NCBI GenBank assembly: GCA_016617855.1 | Contig: JAECUM010004449.1 | Coordinates: 1 to 64,000 of the forward strand | Direction of reading: 5' to 3' | Origin: Megalonaias nervosa | Taxonomy: Eukaryota; Mollusca; Bivalvia; Unionida; Unionidae | DNA length: 64,000 bases | In this document: positions 25,600 through 38,635 of the stretch, one piece after another | Position numbering within the stretch: the first letter of the stretch is position 1 | How the letters are laid out: the number at the start of each line of letters is the position of its first letter | Translations under genes and position numbers: made by a program | The notes under the pieces: model-generated | What the model was told of the DNA's origin: nothing | The model's input: the letters and a program-made list of their open reading frames with translations, nothing else | Databases searched by the model: none

Positions 25600-25822
25600 G
25601 TACTCGTCGAAATTAAAGAATGCTTCTACATTTAATATTATAAATTTTACAAGCTATTCAAATGCCGTTTCAAAAGTTGAACACTTTGACAAAAGTATAG
25701 GCTAATGTAAATACTTCCTTTCTTTCAGTTATGAGATATCACGACTTAACTGATTTCGAGTAGGAAGCTACAACGAATTTTAAACTGACTGAATTCCTTT
25801 CCTATTGTTTGTGTTTTCCTTA

Positions 25823-25835
25823 TTTTCTTTTCTTT

Positions 25836-25881
<46 letters not shown>
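25823..25881. repeat. (TTTC)n microsatellite
   Basis: Tetranucleotide TTTC repeats in a pyrimidine-rich context. Confidence 0.95.
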
Positions 25882-25882
<1 letters not shown>

Positions 25883-25889
25883 CTGTTCA

Positions 25890-26305
25890 TACTCCTTGTT
25901 GACTCAACAACTGAATCAACATTTTAAAATATCAAAACAGTGTTAGAAGCTTATTCTAAATTTAGTAGCCGTCAATTGTAAGATATTAGAACAATGAAGA
26001 AAATATATACAGAGAAGTAACAAAGTCAATTTGTACATTTTATTGAAAAACCCGAATGGTTAGAAGAATCCATCTAATCAGAAATTCTGTAGAATGATAG
26101 AGGGAAAGATCATAACAATTATCCTCACTGGGGTTCATTGTTTTAACAATTTTGCAGGTAATATTTTTTTTGTTAAACAGTTTCATGGAGAGAAATTCCA
26201 ATGTCAGTTTTTAACTTTAAAATGGGAATCATAGCGAGCCACATTCTTAATATTGGTAAAATCGTGTAAGTACTTATTAAAGAGGCACATCAATCAAAAC
26301 TGGTT

Positions 26306-26368
<63 letters not shown>

Positions 26369-27310
26369 ACTCTATTGTAAGACAGTGTGCATGCTCCTCG
26401 TAAATATACCCTTTATATCAAGGTGTACAGTAAGGCTAAATATTAATGCTTTTACTTCCTCTATCAACTGTTTTTTTTTTTGTTTTTGTCATTACTTGCA
26501 CATACAACAATATCCAGTTCTTTGGTATCAATTGACGGCTATTCCTATTATTTCTATGCAATGCACATAAAATAATGAATACTTCAAAACCACTGAGAAT
26601 AGGATCTTACGTTCCTTTCCTTTGAGAATAGATGTTTTATTTTAAACGCTCGCTCCAGTTATGTCTGCGATGTTTGTATTCCAAACAGTTCAACCTTGTA
26701 TTATAGGTGTTTGTGAACTGCATGAGGCTTGATTGGTAACCTTCACTGGTAGAAACTATTTCAAATCGTCATATGATTTTGATCTTTTTTGTTCGCATAT
26801 GCATAACATTTATACTCATTGGTTGTATTTTAAAATCCTCATATATAACTCCTGGAAAAAGTTGCTTACAGAGTTAAAAGAATTACAAAATTAGGAAACA
26901 TGGTACAGACAAAAGGGTGTGAAAGACATGGATTCTCGTTGAAAATAGTCTGCGAATAATGAATAAAGATGGGCATAGTTTATAATGAACTTTCAAAATA
27001 CGATTAGAACGGACGGCAGGAGATTTTAAAGTTTATTTAGCTACGCCTTATCGTTTTTGATAACGACTGGCTACAACTCACGTATGTGTGAGTTTTAAAA
27101 AAAAATCATGATATATGAAGCTTCCAATGAACATGCTTTTAGATATTCATATGTATATAAACGAAACGAAGACCCCCACCCCCCCCACCCCCCATCAAAG
27201 AGGTATCGATTCTATTTGATCTTGTCCATCCTCTCTGTACTCGCACCCATACCCCAAGACCGAAACAAAGAGATTAGCACTGGCAAGAAATGAAGGCAGC
27301 TTTGATAGCC
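25890..27310. other. Non-coding interval with a (TC)n tract
   Basis: Contains (TC)n at 26307-26365 and a C-rich patch at 27171-27192. No supported gene or transposon was recognised. Confidence 0.5.
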
Positions 27311-27318
27311 AAACTTTC

Positions 27319-27762
27319 AATATGTTAACCCTATCTACACCTTGGCGGATTGAGCTGATATTTGTGTGCTTCGGGTCTGTGAATTTCATTAGATTCGGCG
27401 GTAAGTCATCGCATCGAATGAAAATTAAGTTGTTCAAATTTGAACATTGTTCCTGCAGGATCGAGACAAGGGGATCACGCTACTTGAATGGACTCATAAA
27501 TAAGCAATTTTCCACTGCCGGTCGGTGTTGGTACAAATACCTTTCGCTCAAATACACCTGTAATGGCTTCTTCTTTGGTACGTAGTCATACTTTCTATGT
27601 TAAACTTACAAAGTATAATTTGAAGTCAATTGCCTCCACGATATTGGTTAGATTTCATTACATACTACGGGAGGCGACTCATGAAATCATATAGATGTCG
27701 CTAGGACAAAGCACTAAAATATCTGCTCGATCCGCCAAGGTGTAGATATGGTTAACATATAG
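27319..27762. mobile_element. About 440-bp MITE with long terminal inverted repeats, TA target
   Basis: The left end tatgttaaccctatctacac (from 27321) continues cttggcggattgagc. The right end on the minus strand reads tatgttaaccatatctacac and continues cttggcggatcgagc. Weaker inverted similarity runs on for about 30 bp further (gatattt..gtgctt). Both termini abut TA, consistent with a TA-targeting Tc1/mariner-like MITE. The interior has no transposase frame. The exact terminus is uncertain by a few bases, because flanking similarity (agccaa) extends slightly outside. Confidence 0.7.
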
Positions 27763-27779
27763 TAACCTTGGCTTGCGAA

Positions 27780-30360
27780 GTTGAATTATAGGATGCATGC
27801 AGTTTTTAATCATAATGTCACATGGGTTAGAATATTCTTCTTTTCTTTGTTGCTCTGCTTGCTTGATTATTGTAGGGTACGATTTCAAAGTAAAGATGTA
27901 CAACATTGTCTGCATGATTCTATTTCAAACAATATCCGAATGAGTCTAAGCAATCTTACGCGGTGAACTACAACGTTGCCTAACGGACTGTTAAACCCAT
28001 TCAACGAATAAAATCGAATTGGTTGATTTGATCTCCATGAGTATTAAGATCTTCTCAGGTACAGGCGAAAGGTGTCCTATGAATTAATCAACAACAAATG
28101 AACGTGATAAGAAGAGCATTTGAAGCTGGAAATCGCTACAGTTACAGTTCCAAGACTTCAGCATATACTTGAAAGATTTCTGAACATTTTCGAGAAAGTT
28201 TAGAGATCTTAAGAAAACTGTTGTTATTTCTCAATAAATCAACATTCTTAGACATCATAACAAATTCATCACGTAACTCATGACAAATAGAACTTCCAAC
28301 AACAGCAACGATGCTTTCGTGCTCTTTTCGCTGTTTTAAGTTAATTTAAGTCTCGTTCACATCTCGTTCACATTTATTGAAGTTATCCAACAAGTTCAGC
28401 TGTTATCAGATTTTCTATCTTTCACACTCAACACAAGCATGAACAAAACCAAGAATAATTATTGCTTAATTTTATGAGAATACAGATTTTTGCTATTCAC
28501 TAGATAGTATGACTCACCGGTTGCCGCGTTCTTCCCTAGACGATGCTGCAACGGGAAATTATTTGAGTAATGACTCGAAAGTAAATATTGTCACTAACAA
28601 TGTTGCCGGGCACTTTATTGCAAATAGAAATGTGTCACGTCAAGGAAGATAACATCGATGTATACTTCATCTACTTGTTTTCCGAGAACTCGTTCAAAAC
28701 AGCAAATAATAGTCATTCCACCATCAGATCAATAGCCAAGTTGCCTGAAATGCATTTATGTTTGCTACACTTATGAGTCAGCTAATTTGCAGGATATATG
28801 TTGTATGATTTACGACATTTGGTGATAACGCAATTTAAATATTTTTAAATCTGAAATCTTTGTAATCTCGTAAACCTAAACCTTTTTCTCTCATTCCTTT
28901 TACCTATTATTCGGAGCCTGGGCTCTCAAACTTGTCACTCATTAATCTCTCTATTCTGATAGGCGCGTTCATTTACTATTAAAACCCTAGAACAACAGTT
29001 TTCGTTTCCAAAATAGATTTTAAACTGGGTGTTTAATTTAGAATGGCGTTTTGAGTTCATAATTAATTATATCATGTCAGGGAAATACGAGCTAAGTACC
29101 TTTCCCATAGACACTTCGAAGCAACAAGTCTGTGCTGGGCTTGGCTGGTATCGAACACGCGGCTTTTGTATTACGAGTCAAATGCTTTACCAACGGAGCT
29201 ACCACAGCTCTCCAAATTATACTTTAAGTATATTTTATTGCTAAAGGGAAACTATTTAGTGTCTAACTAAATTAAAGTAACAGAATGTGTATGAGGCCAT
29301 TTACAACAATAAATATGCGTTACAGGAAAGAAGAGAACACATTGTGAATTCATTCATGTTAGTCTAGACCCATAATAGAAAAGAAAACAAAACTTCTAAC
29401 GAAAAGCACATACAGGTGCAGATATTACGAAAATAAATTTTATGAAAAAGGTAAGGGTCGTGTACCCCTAAGGTCAATAATATATTCGCTACCTGTGAGG
29501 CCTCTAATATGCATTGTGTGAGTTGTGATCAATATTTTACACTTAATCAGGAATATGTCTATAAATAAATTTAGACAGTGCGAAACATGAGGGTCTTTTA
29601 AAAAGCTATGATATATGGACGTAGAATGAAAATCACGCAAAGGTTTTTTTTTTCTTCTGCGTTTAGTTACTCGATCGGTATATCTGTATTGTTGTTGTCA
29701 TTCCTTCATCGTCGTCGTCTTAGATTCATTCATACATCATAAGGATGCGTTTCTAATATTTGAACCGTAATCATCTATCACCTTTGCACATTTTGTGACA
29801 CGAAAGTCTGCCTAGTGTTAGGCTTGTACAATGGGGCTCATTTTAACGCAGCCTTAATTAGTTCGTCTTGAAACGTTTTTCTGATTTTCACTTGAATTGT
29901 TTTCTATTTCTGTGTCTCGACCCTTTGTTTGCAACGAAAACAAGGTACATAGGTTTCATGTATCTCCATCACTACTGGGTGTCGATTAGAACATTGCTCG
30001 GCCGTTTCTATCAGGTAGTAGTGGGAATACACACATATTTTAAGTGTTGATTAGCTTTCGGCGGAGTGTAATACATATGAAAAAGTCGCATATTCCAATT
30101 TTTAGCATTGTCTCCTTTCTCCGTCACATATGTCATGTGAACAAAGTAGTTCCGAATATTATTGAAAATAGCGGCGAAATACACAAAAGATTTCTTTCTG
30201 GATTTGACAGAAAAGTCCCAAGAATGTTCCGATTGTTTTGGATGCATGTACAGGGCATCATGTAAGTCTCAGAAAGTGAACTGTTTGATTACTAGTTGTA
30301 GTTAGAAGGTACAAGTGTACATACCTTGTACACAACCCGCCGTAATAGAAAACCAATATC
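27780..30360. other. Mostly unrecognised AT-rich interval
   Basis: Apart from the tRNA-like SINE head at 29120-29206 (-), I find no supported gene or repeat. Confidence 0.45.
29120..29206 (-). mobile_element. tRNA-derived SINE head or tRNA pseudogene
   Basis: Read on the minus strand, the sequence has an A-box-like ggtagctccgttggtaaagc and a B-box-like gtgttcgatacc at tRNA spacing, with ctcgtaa in the anticodon-loop position. The T-stem does not pair and no acceptor stem can be formed, so it is not a functional tRNA. It is most likely the pol III promoter head of a SINE. Confidence 0.6.
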
Positions 30361-30365
30361 AGTAC

Positions 30366-30545
30366 ATGTTGTTGTTGGTGCTGTTATAGGGTTTAACGCC
30401 ATTTTTCAACACAAGAGAGGCTATACATGGCGGCCAGTATAAATGGTGGAGGAAGAATCCGGGAAAACCCCAGAAAGAACCAACGACCCACGAGAAGCTA
30501 CCGGCATGCTTTCTCACATACCCACATCAGCCAAGCCCTAGACGA
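30366..30545 (-). mobile_element. SINE body of the AAC-tailed family, second copy
   Basis: The minus strand reads ggttttcccgg, ctatac, then ggcgttaaaccctataacag, ending in an AAC-like tail at 30366. It matches 3271-3398 over its whole length and extends about 55 bp further 5' (the gcatgccggtagcttctcg side). No clear target duplication is visible; acatgt occurs on both sides but is too short to rely on. Confidence 0.65.
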
Positions 30546-30899
30546 GACATGTACTAGAACACTGTGTACGTCAAATAATTCTTGCAGTATTAAACTTCAG
30601 TAGGATTCAAACCTGCATGTACTCGAATTCTGTGTTTGTCAATACCAGTATATGCACTTGAATTTTGTGTGCGTCAGTAAATTAATGTAATATTTAATTT
30701 CAGTAGGATTTTTCCATTGTGTAATTTACATCTTCCTGATTTCTTGTAAATTTCACTAATATTTTATGCGAAAAATTGATAATAAAGTACAACTATGCAT
30801 TATAGGGAATCATGTATGAAAACGAGGGTGTTTTCATTATAATGTCATATTTTTATGATCAATATAAATCTCGTCTTTGCAATCACTTGAACAGTCAGA

Positions 30900-30900
30900 C

Positions 30901-30968
<68 letters not shown>
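30900..30968. repeat. (GAT)n-(ATT)n microsatellite
   Basis: GAT repeats pass into ATT repeats. Confidence 0.95.
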
Positions 30969-33106
30969 CTACCGTCATAGACTCGTTAGCTAGAAACCTA
31001 TCTCATTCAACTTTATTAATTTTGTACAATAAGAATGTGATACAAAATGTCTTAAAGCATTGAGATAAAAAAAGATATTTGTAACATATTCAGCTCAACA
31101 GGTTTACTGAAATTATATCTCGTTTAGAAGTGAGTATCTGGTTGTAATTCTTTATACATGGGCCCCTCACAAGCTCCCAGCTGGTAACCTTTCGTGTGTA
31201 CACCCCATCCCCCGTGACCGAAAGTTTAACAAGGATTTTATTTGTTTGTGTATCCTCCGTAGGTTTGCACTGTTGTTTTCCCGTAAAAAAAAATCAAATA
31301 GAATTTGGATATAAAAATTTATTTAAATGTGTTTTGGAATTGGGGCTTATCTTTTTTCCTAGCGTTTTTATTGGTACTTATCTGGGTTCCTGGTCTGATT
31401 CCCCAACTTTTCCGAAATCTATAAAGGTTTAGATTATGATGAGGCTGTACATCTAACACATGCATAAGCCTAAGGCCGGTTTCCTCCCCATGTTTCTCAT
31501 TAGTAATCTTTAGCCAGAAGATCAAAGGGAAATTCATCATTTTGTCCATGTTCCTTTTTAGTTCGCTTTCCAAATAATTTCCTCTTTTATTCATGAGAGG
31601 CATATTGTGTTGCGTTTTACACAAAAAATAAATAAATAAATAAAAAAAATTTTTTTAAAAATAAAAAGAAAAAAGAAAGGAAAAATAAAAACTTCATTTG
31701 TTTCTATGTGGTGTTTGTGTATGATATGCGTATCTCTTATGTCTCTCTTTTACAACGTCGTGTCTTACAAAGGCAGTGTTTTGTCCATCTTTAAATATTT
31801 TTTTTTCTCGACTCAACTGTTTAATGTTTGCTATCCTCTTTAAACAAGACTATGGAGAAATCCCTGCTCTTAAAGAAAAAGGCCAAAAGTAAAAACAAGG
31901 AGTAAAATAACCCTGTTTTCCTAAACCGTACTTCCATGTCGTGAAAGCAACGTGGGTTTCCCTTTGCGTATAATGGACGTTACATATTAGTTATTCTTGA
32001 TTAAAATAAGATTTTTAATGAGGATAAAACGCACATTTCTGCTGGTTTTTTCCCCCCAAAATCCCTTGTAAGAAAGGGGCACCCAGTTCGTACCCAGGCT
32101 GATACTACCCCTTATGTAGGGTGGCATTCTGGAGCCCATCTCAAACAGATGTCATCTCAGTATAGGAATCTGAGTAGAAAGTTAATACGACAAATGATTT
32201 TGGTGCTAGAATGTCATCTTAGCGTTATAACCTGTCCACACCTTAACATGTTTCTGGTTATGTATTCGATTACTTCTTGAAGTGTGACTTTATCCGTATA
32301 TATATATATATATTATATATATATATATATTCATTTATTTGTTTATTAAATTATATGGGGGAGAAGGAAATTAATATTTTAACAAATATTCCTGATTTGA
32401 TAAATGCGATAGTTTAAAGGAGAGATGGGAGACATTGCTAATTTTCCAAGATAAGCACATTTGTTCTCTTAATCTCATTCTCTTGGTCCCCTAAATTGTT
32501 TGCCCCGAAGTTCAAAAGAAACCATGTCATACTTGAAAAGGAATACAACCACATTGCAGTCATAAAGAACAATTAAAACAAAAGAGGTCAAAAGATTTTG
32601 TAAATCTGCCAGGTGGTGGTTTAAAACATAAATAGTTGGATAAAATTAAACTGGAAATACAAATTAGTTCCGAATTATTATATTCGGCGAGAAATAAAGA
32701 AATAAAAATCAAGCGGGATTTTGTTGTAACATATATATAGCTAGAAAACTAATACATTTTACATTTATGTTTGAAGGACTAAAAAGATTGTTAAACTAGA
32801 CACGTGGAATTTATTTAACTGCATGCAACACTGTCAAGCTAGGTAAACCGCGTAATCTCTTTGCCTACAATTAACTGGAGGTCACACTGTTAAGGTAGGT
32901 GCATCGCGATCGCGTACGTCTTCAGTGCTTACAAGCCATTATGTTCTCACCGGCATTATAACTCGCAAATAGATTGTCCAACAATGTCGTGGAATTCAAT
33001 GTTAACTCTCATTGAATTGTTAGTATCTCAAGTGTTTCACCGATTTACGGAGCTGGCCTTCATCTTTAAATGTATCATTGCTTATAATCCTCCATCTCGC
33101 TCCCCC

Positions 33107-33163
<57 letters not shown>

Positions 33164-33346
33164 CTCTTTCCCTCTCTCGCAATCCCTCTCCTTACTGATA
33201 GAGAGTAGACATACTTAATACACAGTAAGGTTTATTCCAACGGATGTATATTAGGGATTTACCAGAGTTCATGAATGTATCATGCACAACCCCTTCCCTG
33301 CCGTGATAAAAAGGGGGGACGAATGGACAGGCCGGGCATCTGAATA

Positions 33347-33423
33347 GAGGGTATGAGCAAGATCTAGTGAATACAGAATACAGGGAGGGTATGGACAAGA
33401 TCTACTGAATACAGAATAAGGGG
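33347..33423. repeat. 37-bp tandem duplication
   Basis: Two near-identical units share gggtat, caagatct, and tgaatacagaata, with few differences. Confidence 0.8.
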
Positions 33424-35214
33424 AGGGCCGGCACTCTGTCTAGGAAATGCACACAGTTATGATCATTATGATCATACTCAATGACCGTTGTCTGTACTTG
33501 TCAAATCGTATTAAACATTTCTTTGCACACAAAGTAAAATCCACTTCTTTGATATTTCAAATTTGTTGCACGTTCAAAAACAATGTGAAGCGCTGGTCAG
33601 CACTTTTAGAACTGTACACTTCCATCCTTTGTAATACATCTGTAGATCTTGAAATGTCCTGACTGACCTTAGAAGCTGAAGTAATCTCTTTCTGTACTGA
33701 GCTTTCTCCGCTAATACGATTGTCGTGAATGAATAATAAAATGACAAATGTAGTTTCAGTTATAATATTGGACCATACTGACGGTTACCACCTAGTCCGC
33801 TTGTATATTTGTATCAACCAGTCTGAAGAGTCAGATGAGTCCACTCTAAATAATAGGGAAGTAGAGGATAGAGTGCAAAACTCTGTTTAGTTGACGAGGG
33901 CCCTCACTTTCTGCCCTTGGCGCATAGAAATGAAAATGTCAGGGCCACGAGGCTGTCAACATGCAGCAGTATGGTGCTGATATAGATTGCTACGTCAAAA
34001 TTATAACAGTGCTTTCTTCTAAGTCCATATCGTATTTTTTAATTCTGTCATGCGTATTTTATTCATGTAACGGTCCTCGAACGACGATGAACTGAAAAAG
34101 TACCGGAATAAGTATTGTTATCTAAACTATTTAAGGATAATTTGCCAGCTAGACTACTAGTATGTGATACAGTAATTTATTAACTGATTTATTTGATGAC
34201 TGACTGATTGATTTGTTTGTTGTTTGGTAAGTTGGTTGGTCAGTTTGTCGATCATTCTTCTTTCTTTCTTTTTTCTTTCTTTCTTTCTTTGTTTCTGTCT
34301 ATCTTTCTTTCTTGAAATTTTTAGTAATTTTAATAAACTTGGACACTGTACCCATTATGAGATTTGTATAGTCGAAATAAATGGAAACTGATTTCAAATA
34401 TTCGAATCGTTAAATTAAAAATCATGTGTTTGTATCATTGTAACAAATGCCGAGTGAATGACAGGTTAGTTGTATATACAGTTCTGGTTCTGTCGAGCAA
34501 CAAAATAAGCACTATAGTAAGTTGAAAATTAAAAGTGTCTAGGTCAATTTAAAAACAATCAAACAAAGACGACAGGAGATAGGAAATGAATGAGAATGTG
34601 CTGACTTCTCTCTTTCAATGGAGCTCATCAACTGAGCCCCTCCCAAAAACAAACTAAACAATAGGCTCGCGTGACTCATCCGATTAAAACAGAGCTAATT
34701 GTGAGTGAACAATACTCTTTTGACTTGGAACTAATCAGATTAAATCAAGGATTAATTTAGTGGGCTTAGTCATTGTTTAGAGTTTGAATAACTCGTATGA
34801 CATAAAAACTTTCATGAATGGGGGGTATTTGTAATAATTTACCGATATATGTACGGTCAGTTATGTATACTTGGGTAGAGAATAATGTACGCAGTTAAGT
34901 GTGATCAGTGATATGTACTTGGACTGATTACTTTCGTTTCTTAATAAGGACCAGCTATTTATTTATTTATTTGTGGACATCTGCATAGTGAAGATATAAA
35001 AGAAGTCAGGTATAATCCACGTGTTTATTTACACGGACAAGGAGGAGTTGCTAGCTGGTATGAATTCTGGAATACTAAGTTAATTTTTGCCCGTCAAAGC
35101 CCATACATTTTCATTGTCTCTCTAGAAATGATGTGATACCACCAGTATCGTCACCGTAATTGTTGCATAACATCTGCAAAACAATACTGGACTTGTTCTA
35201 TATACTGTATATTA

Positions 35215-35218
<4 letters not shown>

Positions 35219-35305
<87 letters not shown>
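35219..35305. repeat. (TA)n microsatellite
   Basis: About 87 bp of TA repeats. Confidence 0.95.
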
Positions 35306-35308
<3 letters not shown>

Positions 35309-36235
35309 GTTTTAAATCCAAAATCAAAATTCAAAGAAGGTTGTATTTTATTACAGTATAAGAGGTGCTGCAGAGTGTTAATTTTTATGTAGCACTTCAC
35401 TGGACAGATGAAGTAGGGCATTATTGAAAATAGTGTTAAATCATAGCACTATCAATGGGCACACTTCGGACAAAGAGGAATAAAAGTAAAACTTCGAGAC
35501 GTAAATGAAGGGCTAGACATTTGAAGTCCGTCTAGTAGGACTGATAATTTCAAGCTACAGATGGATCTCGAATCCAGGCCAAAAAGCATAATTAGTGCCA
35601 AAAGAGTTACATATCTTTCTAGACATGTATATAGTTATTGTTATTTTAATATGTATTTTCAGTTTAGACCGTTTCATCGTTCTGGATTGATTTTCTGTAA
35701 TGGATAGTGCACTACCCTTTTCACTCTTTGTATTTGTATTATCTGGATGTAGTTTAGACAGTAATTTACAACAGTGATAAACACTTGGTGCTTTGTGGGC
35801 AAAAATCTTTGATTCATGCGAACTGAGTTTTATTAGAAGAAAAAAAAACCAAAACAAAATAACAAACAAACAGGTGAATGGTACAATAATTCTTGTGAGA
35901 TCAATTTTATAAATTTATTTATCTAAATTTTAACTTGATAAGAATAAATCCGAAGAGCGTTATGTTGAAAAATATAGATAGAGACATACAAACAGACAGA
36001 GAGAATGAGAGTATGCACTATGTACACACCACAAATACATCATAATGATGATAATGCTGCAAGGCTTTGTTAAATTATTATTATTTAAAGTGCCTGTGAG
36101 AAGAGAGGGACTCAAGCACACCCTCTTCCCGCTGACAAAAATGTAATTTTTGTTTCCTTCTTTCTGCTAATAGTTTAATTGATTTTAACTCTTTTAAGCT
36201 ACAGATGAGATTCCGTATCAAAGTTCCGTCCAAAA

Positions 36236-36293
<58 letters not shown>

Positions 36294-36545
36294 TGGTTAG
36301 TTACAAGGTTGGCTATATATATATATATATATAAATGATTTTTAAAATATTATTTTAAATACCTATAACGAATTATATGAGTTAAAACATATACAGGTGA
36401 ATCAACATGATTGCAGTTTCCATTGTAGATAAAACACTAGAAGTAGAGAATATTTTTGTACAGGTATATAAATGGCGGTGGGGATGCAATAGAGAAAACA
36501 ATGTAGAATATGGAACAGGAGGAAATGGGAAAGGAATAAAAATAA

Positions 36546-36682
36546 TGTACTACTACTACAACTATTACCACTACTAATAATAATCATAACAATAATTACG
36601 ACAATTATGAGAATAATAACAATAATTATTATTATTATTGTTATTATTATTTTATTATTATTATTAATATTATTATTATTAT

Positions 36683-36713
<31 letters not shown>

Positions 36714-36732
36714 TGTAATAGGAGTAGTAGTA
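36546..36732. repeat. (ATT/AGT/ATA)n trinucleotide tract upstream of the bZIP gene
   Basis: Triplet repeats fill most of the 190 bp that end about 60 bp before the acceptor at 36793. They lie in the presumed 5'UTR intron. Confidence 0.85.
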
Positions 36733-36793
36733 TTGACATATACTAGATTTATGGATGGATTGTCCTATATAATGTTTTATTTATATATTTCAG

Positions 36794-37104
36794 CCTGAAT
36801 CATGTACGAAAGAGCTAATTCAGTTGCCAACGTGACCCTTTATATGGACAGTAGTACTGATTGTGAAGCATCGGCAGCAAGAGTACTGCCTTCAGCGTGG
36901 CACGAATTCCCCGTGTTTTCGGGGTTCAGCACTATTGACCCCAGTCTAAGTCTCGCAGCAGTCAAGGCCTTAGAAAGCAACAGTATGATGCCAATAATAA
37001 AAGAGGAATTAAAAAACAGAATTCAGTTTAAGAGGATGACAGAGGGAAGAGAAGAATTGATGGTGAATTTCACTGAAAAGCCCAAAGCTGAGGTACCTCA
37101 ACAG
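36794..37104 (+). CDS. bZIP gene, first coding exon (acceptor 36793, donor 37105)
   Basis: Acceptor atatttcag at 36793 begins the exon; 36794-36801 is 5'UTR containing an in-frame TGA, then ATG at 36802. Donor caacag|gtgtac at 37105 ends codon 101. A second in-phase donor, gctgag|gtacct at 37093, would shorten the protein by four residues (V-P-Q-Q). An upstream untranslated exon must exist but was not found. Confidence 0.8.
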
Positions 37105-38548
37105 GTGTACAATGTTAATAAAAGAATTATTGTTCTGATTACGATATTATGGTAATTTATGTTTCCGTTCTTTTGTCGCATTTAGCTACAAAGTAATCAC
37201 TGCACTGCACATTTAATGACCGTTTAAAGTTTTGATAACAATTTCTAATTTAAACATTTACCTATATCAACAGATCATCTCGTTCAACTTCTTACACCCT
37301 CTGTTATAGTAGTCTGAAGAACCCAACTATGAATTTTCAAACATAACGGGTCCGCATTTCCAAAATTTATAGCATGAATCTACAGCAGTGGTAATCGAAA
37401 TACGTTTTGACACAATCACACAGTTGGACCTTGAGCTTATGTGGAGTGTATATGGATTCAGTTTCAATTTTCTCCATTATTGTCAGAGTTTTGAACATTT
37501 GTTTACAAATTTGTTTTAAATGAAGGGTTTAAGTACAGTTCGCACAAGTAATGTTGACCAGGGCCGACATTAGGCCGATTGGACCGATTTGGACCAATCG
37601 AGCCCCCTGCTGACAAGGGCCACGCGCGCTAGTAATTTTTGAAACTGTATCTATAGAGAGAAAGTAATTTTAAAGCGGTGGAAGAAAATTTTAAATTCAA
37701 TATCATTTAAATCTTGTTTAAAAGTTTATTTCTAAATGCCGTGCACACAAGGGACCCCGCGCGTAAATCCAGGGGGCCCAGCCAAAATGATCCAAATCGG
37801 GCCCAGCGTTTCCTAAGTCCGTTCCTGATGTCGGCATATGGAAATATTTTATTTGAATAGTTGACATTAGTATTAATCTTATTATCAGTTGACAGCCGAA
37901 GAAAAGGAGAAGGTTGAAAGGAGACGAGAACAGAACAGAATGGCGGCAAGAAGATTCCGCGAGAAGCAGTATACACTGGGGACAAAACTGCAAAAGGTAA
38001 GCTATTGCGCTTAAAAGTTAAAAAGAAACCCCATTAAAAACAGATATTAAAAAAAACCAATGGGATTTCTAGGATATTCTCTAATAGAATCTGTAAGGGA
38101 CATAAGGGAAAAGAAAAGCAGGTAACAAAAACTTGAATTTGAGCATGATCCAAATTTGTAAGAGAAAGATTTGTTGAAACATGTACGCCGACTAGGATGG
38201 GAGAAACAAAGCTCAGCATTAAGAAAGTTAAGCAGAGATTTCCTCTATATACAAATGCTTTAGCTTGAACAAACGCTTTAGAATGAAAGATGAAACACTT
38301 TCAGAATATTCCAAAATTGATTGTATTGGGGTAAAGTTGAGGAAATAAATACCAATAAATATTTAGTAGCGAATACGTACAAAGAAAACGGATTCGTATG
38401 TATATATTTCCTTCTCGTGTTTTGATGCCTGGGGAAATACCATTTGCTAACAGCGCATAATCCTGATACTTCTGAATCTGTTTGTGCTGCTGCTGCTGAT
38501 TTTATTATTATTATTGTTATTATTATTATTATTATTAGTAGTAGTAGT

Positions 38549-38635
<87 letters not shown>

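Larger units (their letters stand above)
30975..36540. other. Long non-coding interval with simple repeats
   Basis: No supported gene on either strand. It holds an A-rich stretch (31620-31690), TA repeats (32296-32330), a (TC)n tract (33109-33159), a 37-bp tandem duplication (33347-33423), (TTTC)n-like sequence (34256-34310), long (TA)n (35219-35305) and (TA)n (36237-36332). The unseen 5' exon of the bZIP gene could lie here, but nothing identifies it. Confidence 0.5.

Noticed and set aside
28975..28997. Tail remnant of the AAC-tailed SINE
   Set aside because: Only about 16 bp (aaaccctagaacaaca) match, with no body attached; too short to call.
29120..29206. Functional tRNA-Thr (CGT-like anticodon)
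   Set aside because: T-stem and acceptor stem do not pair; kept only as a tRNA-derived relic.
36802..37155. Uninterrupted 117-residue protein ending at 37155
   Set aside because: The last 16 codons are intron read-through past the donor at 37105; the bZIP exons downstream continue the frame in phase.
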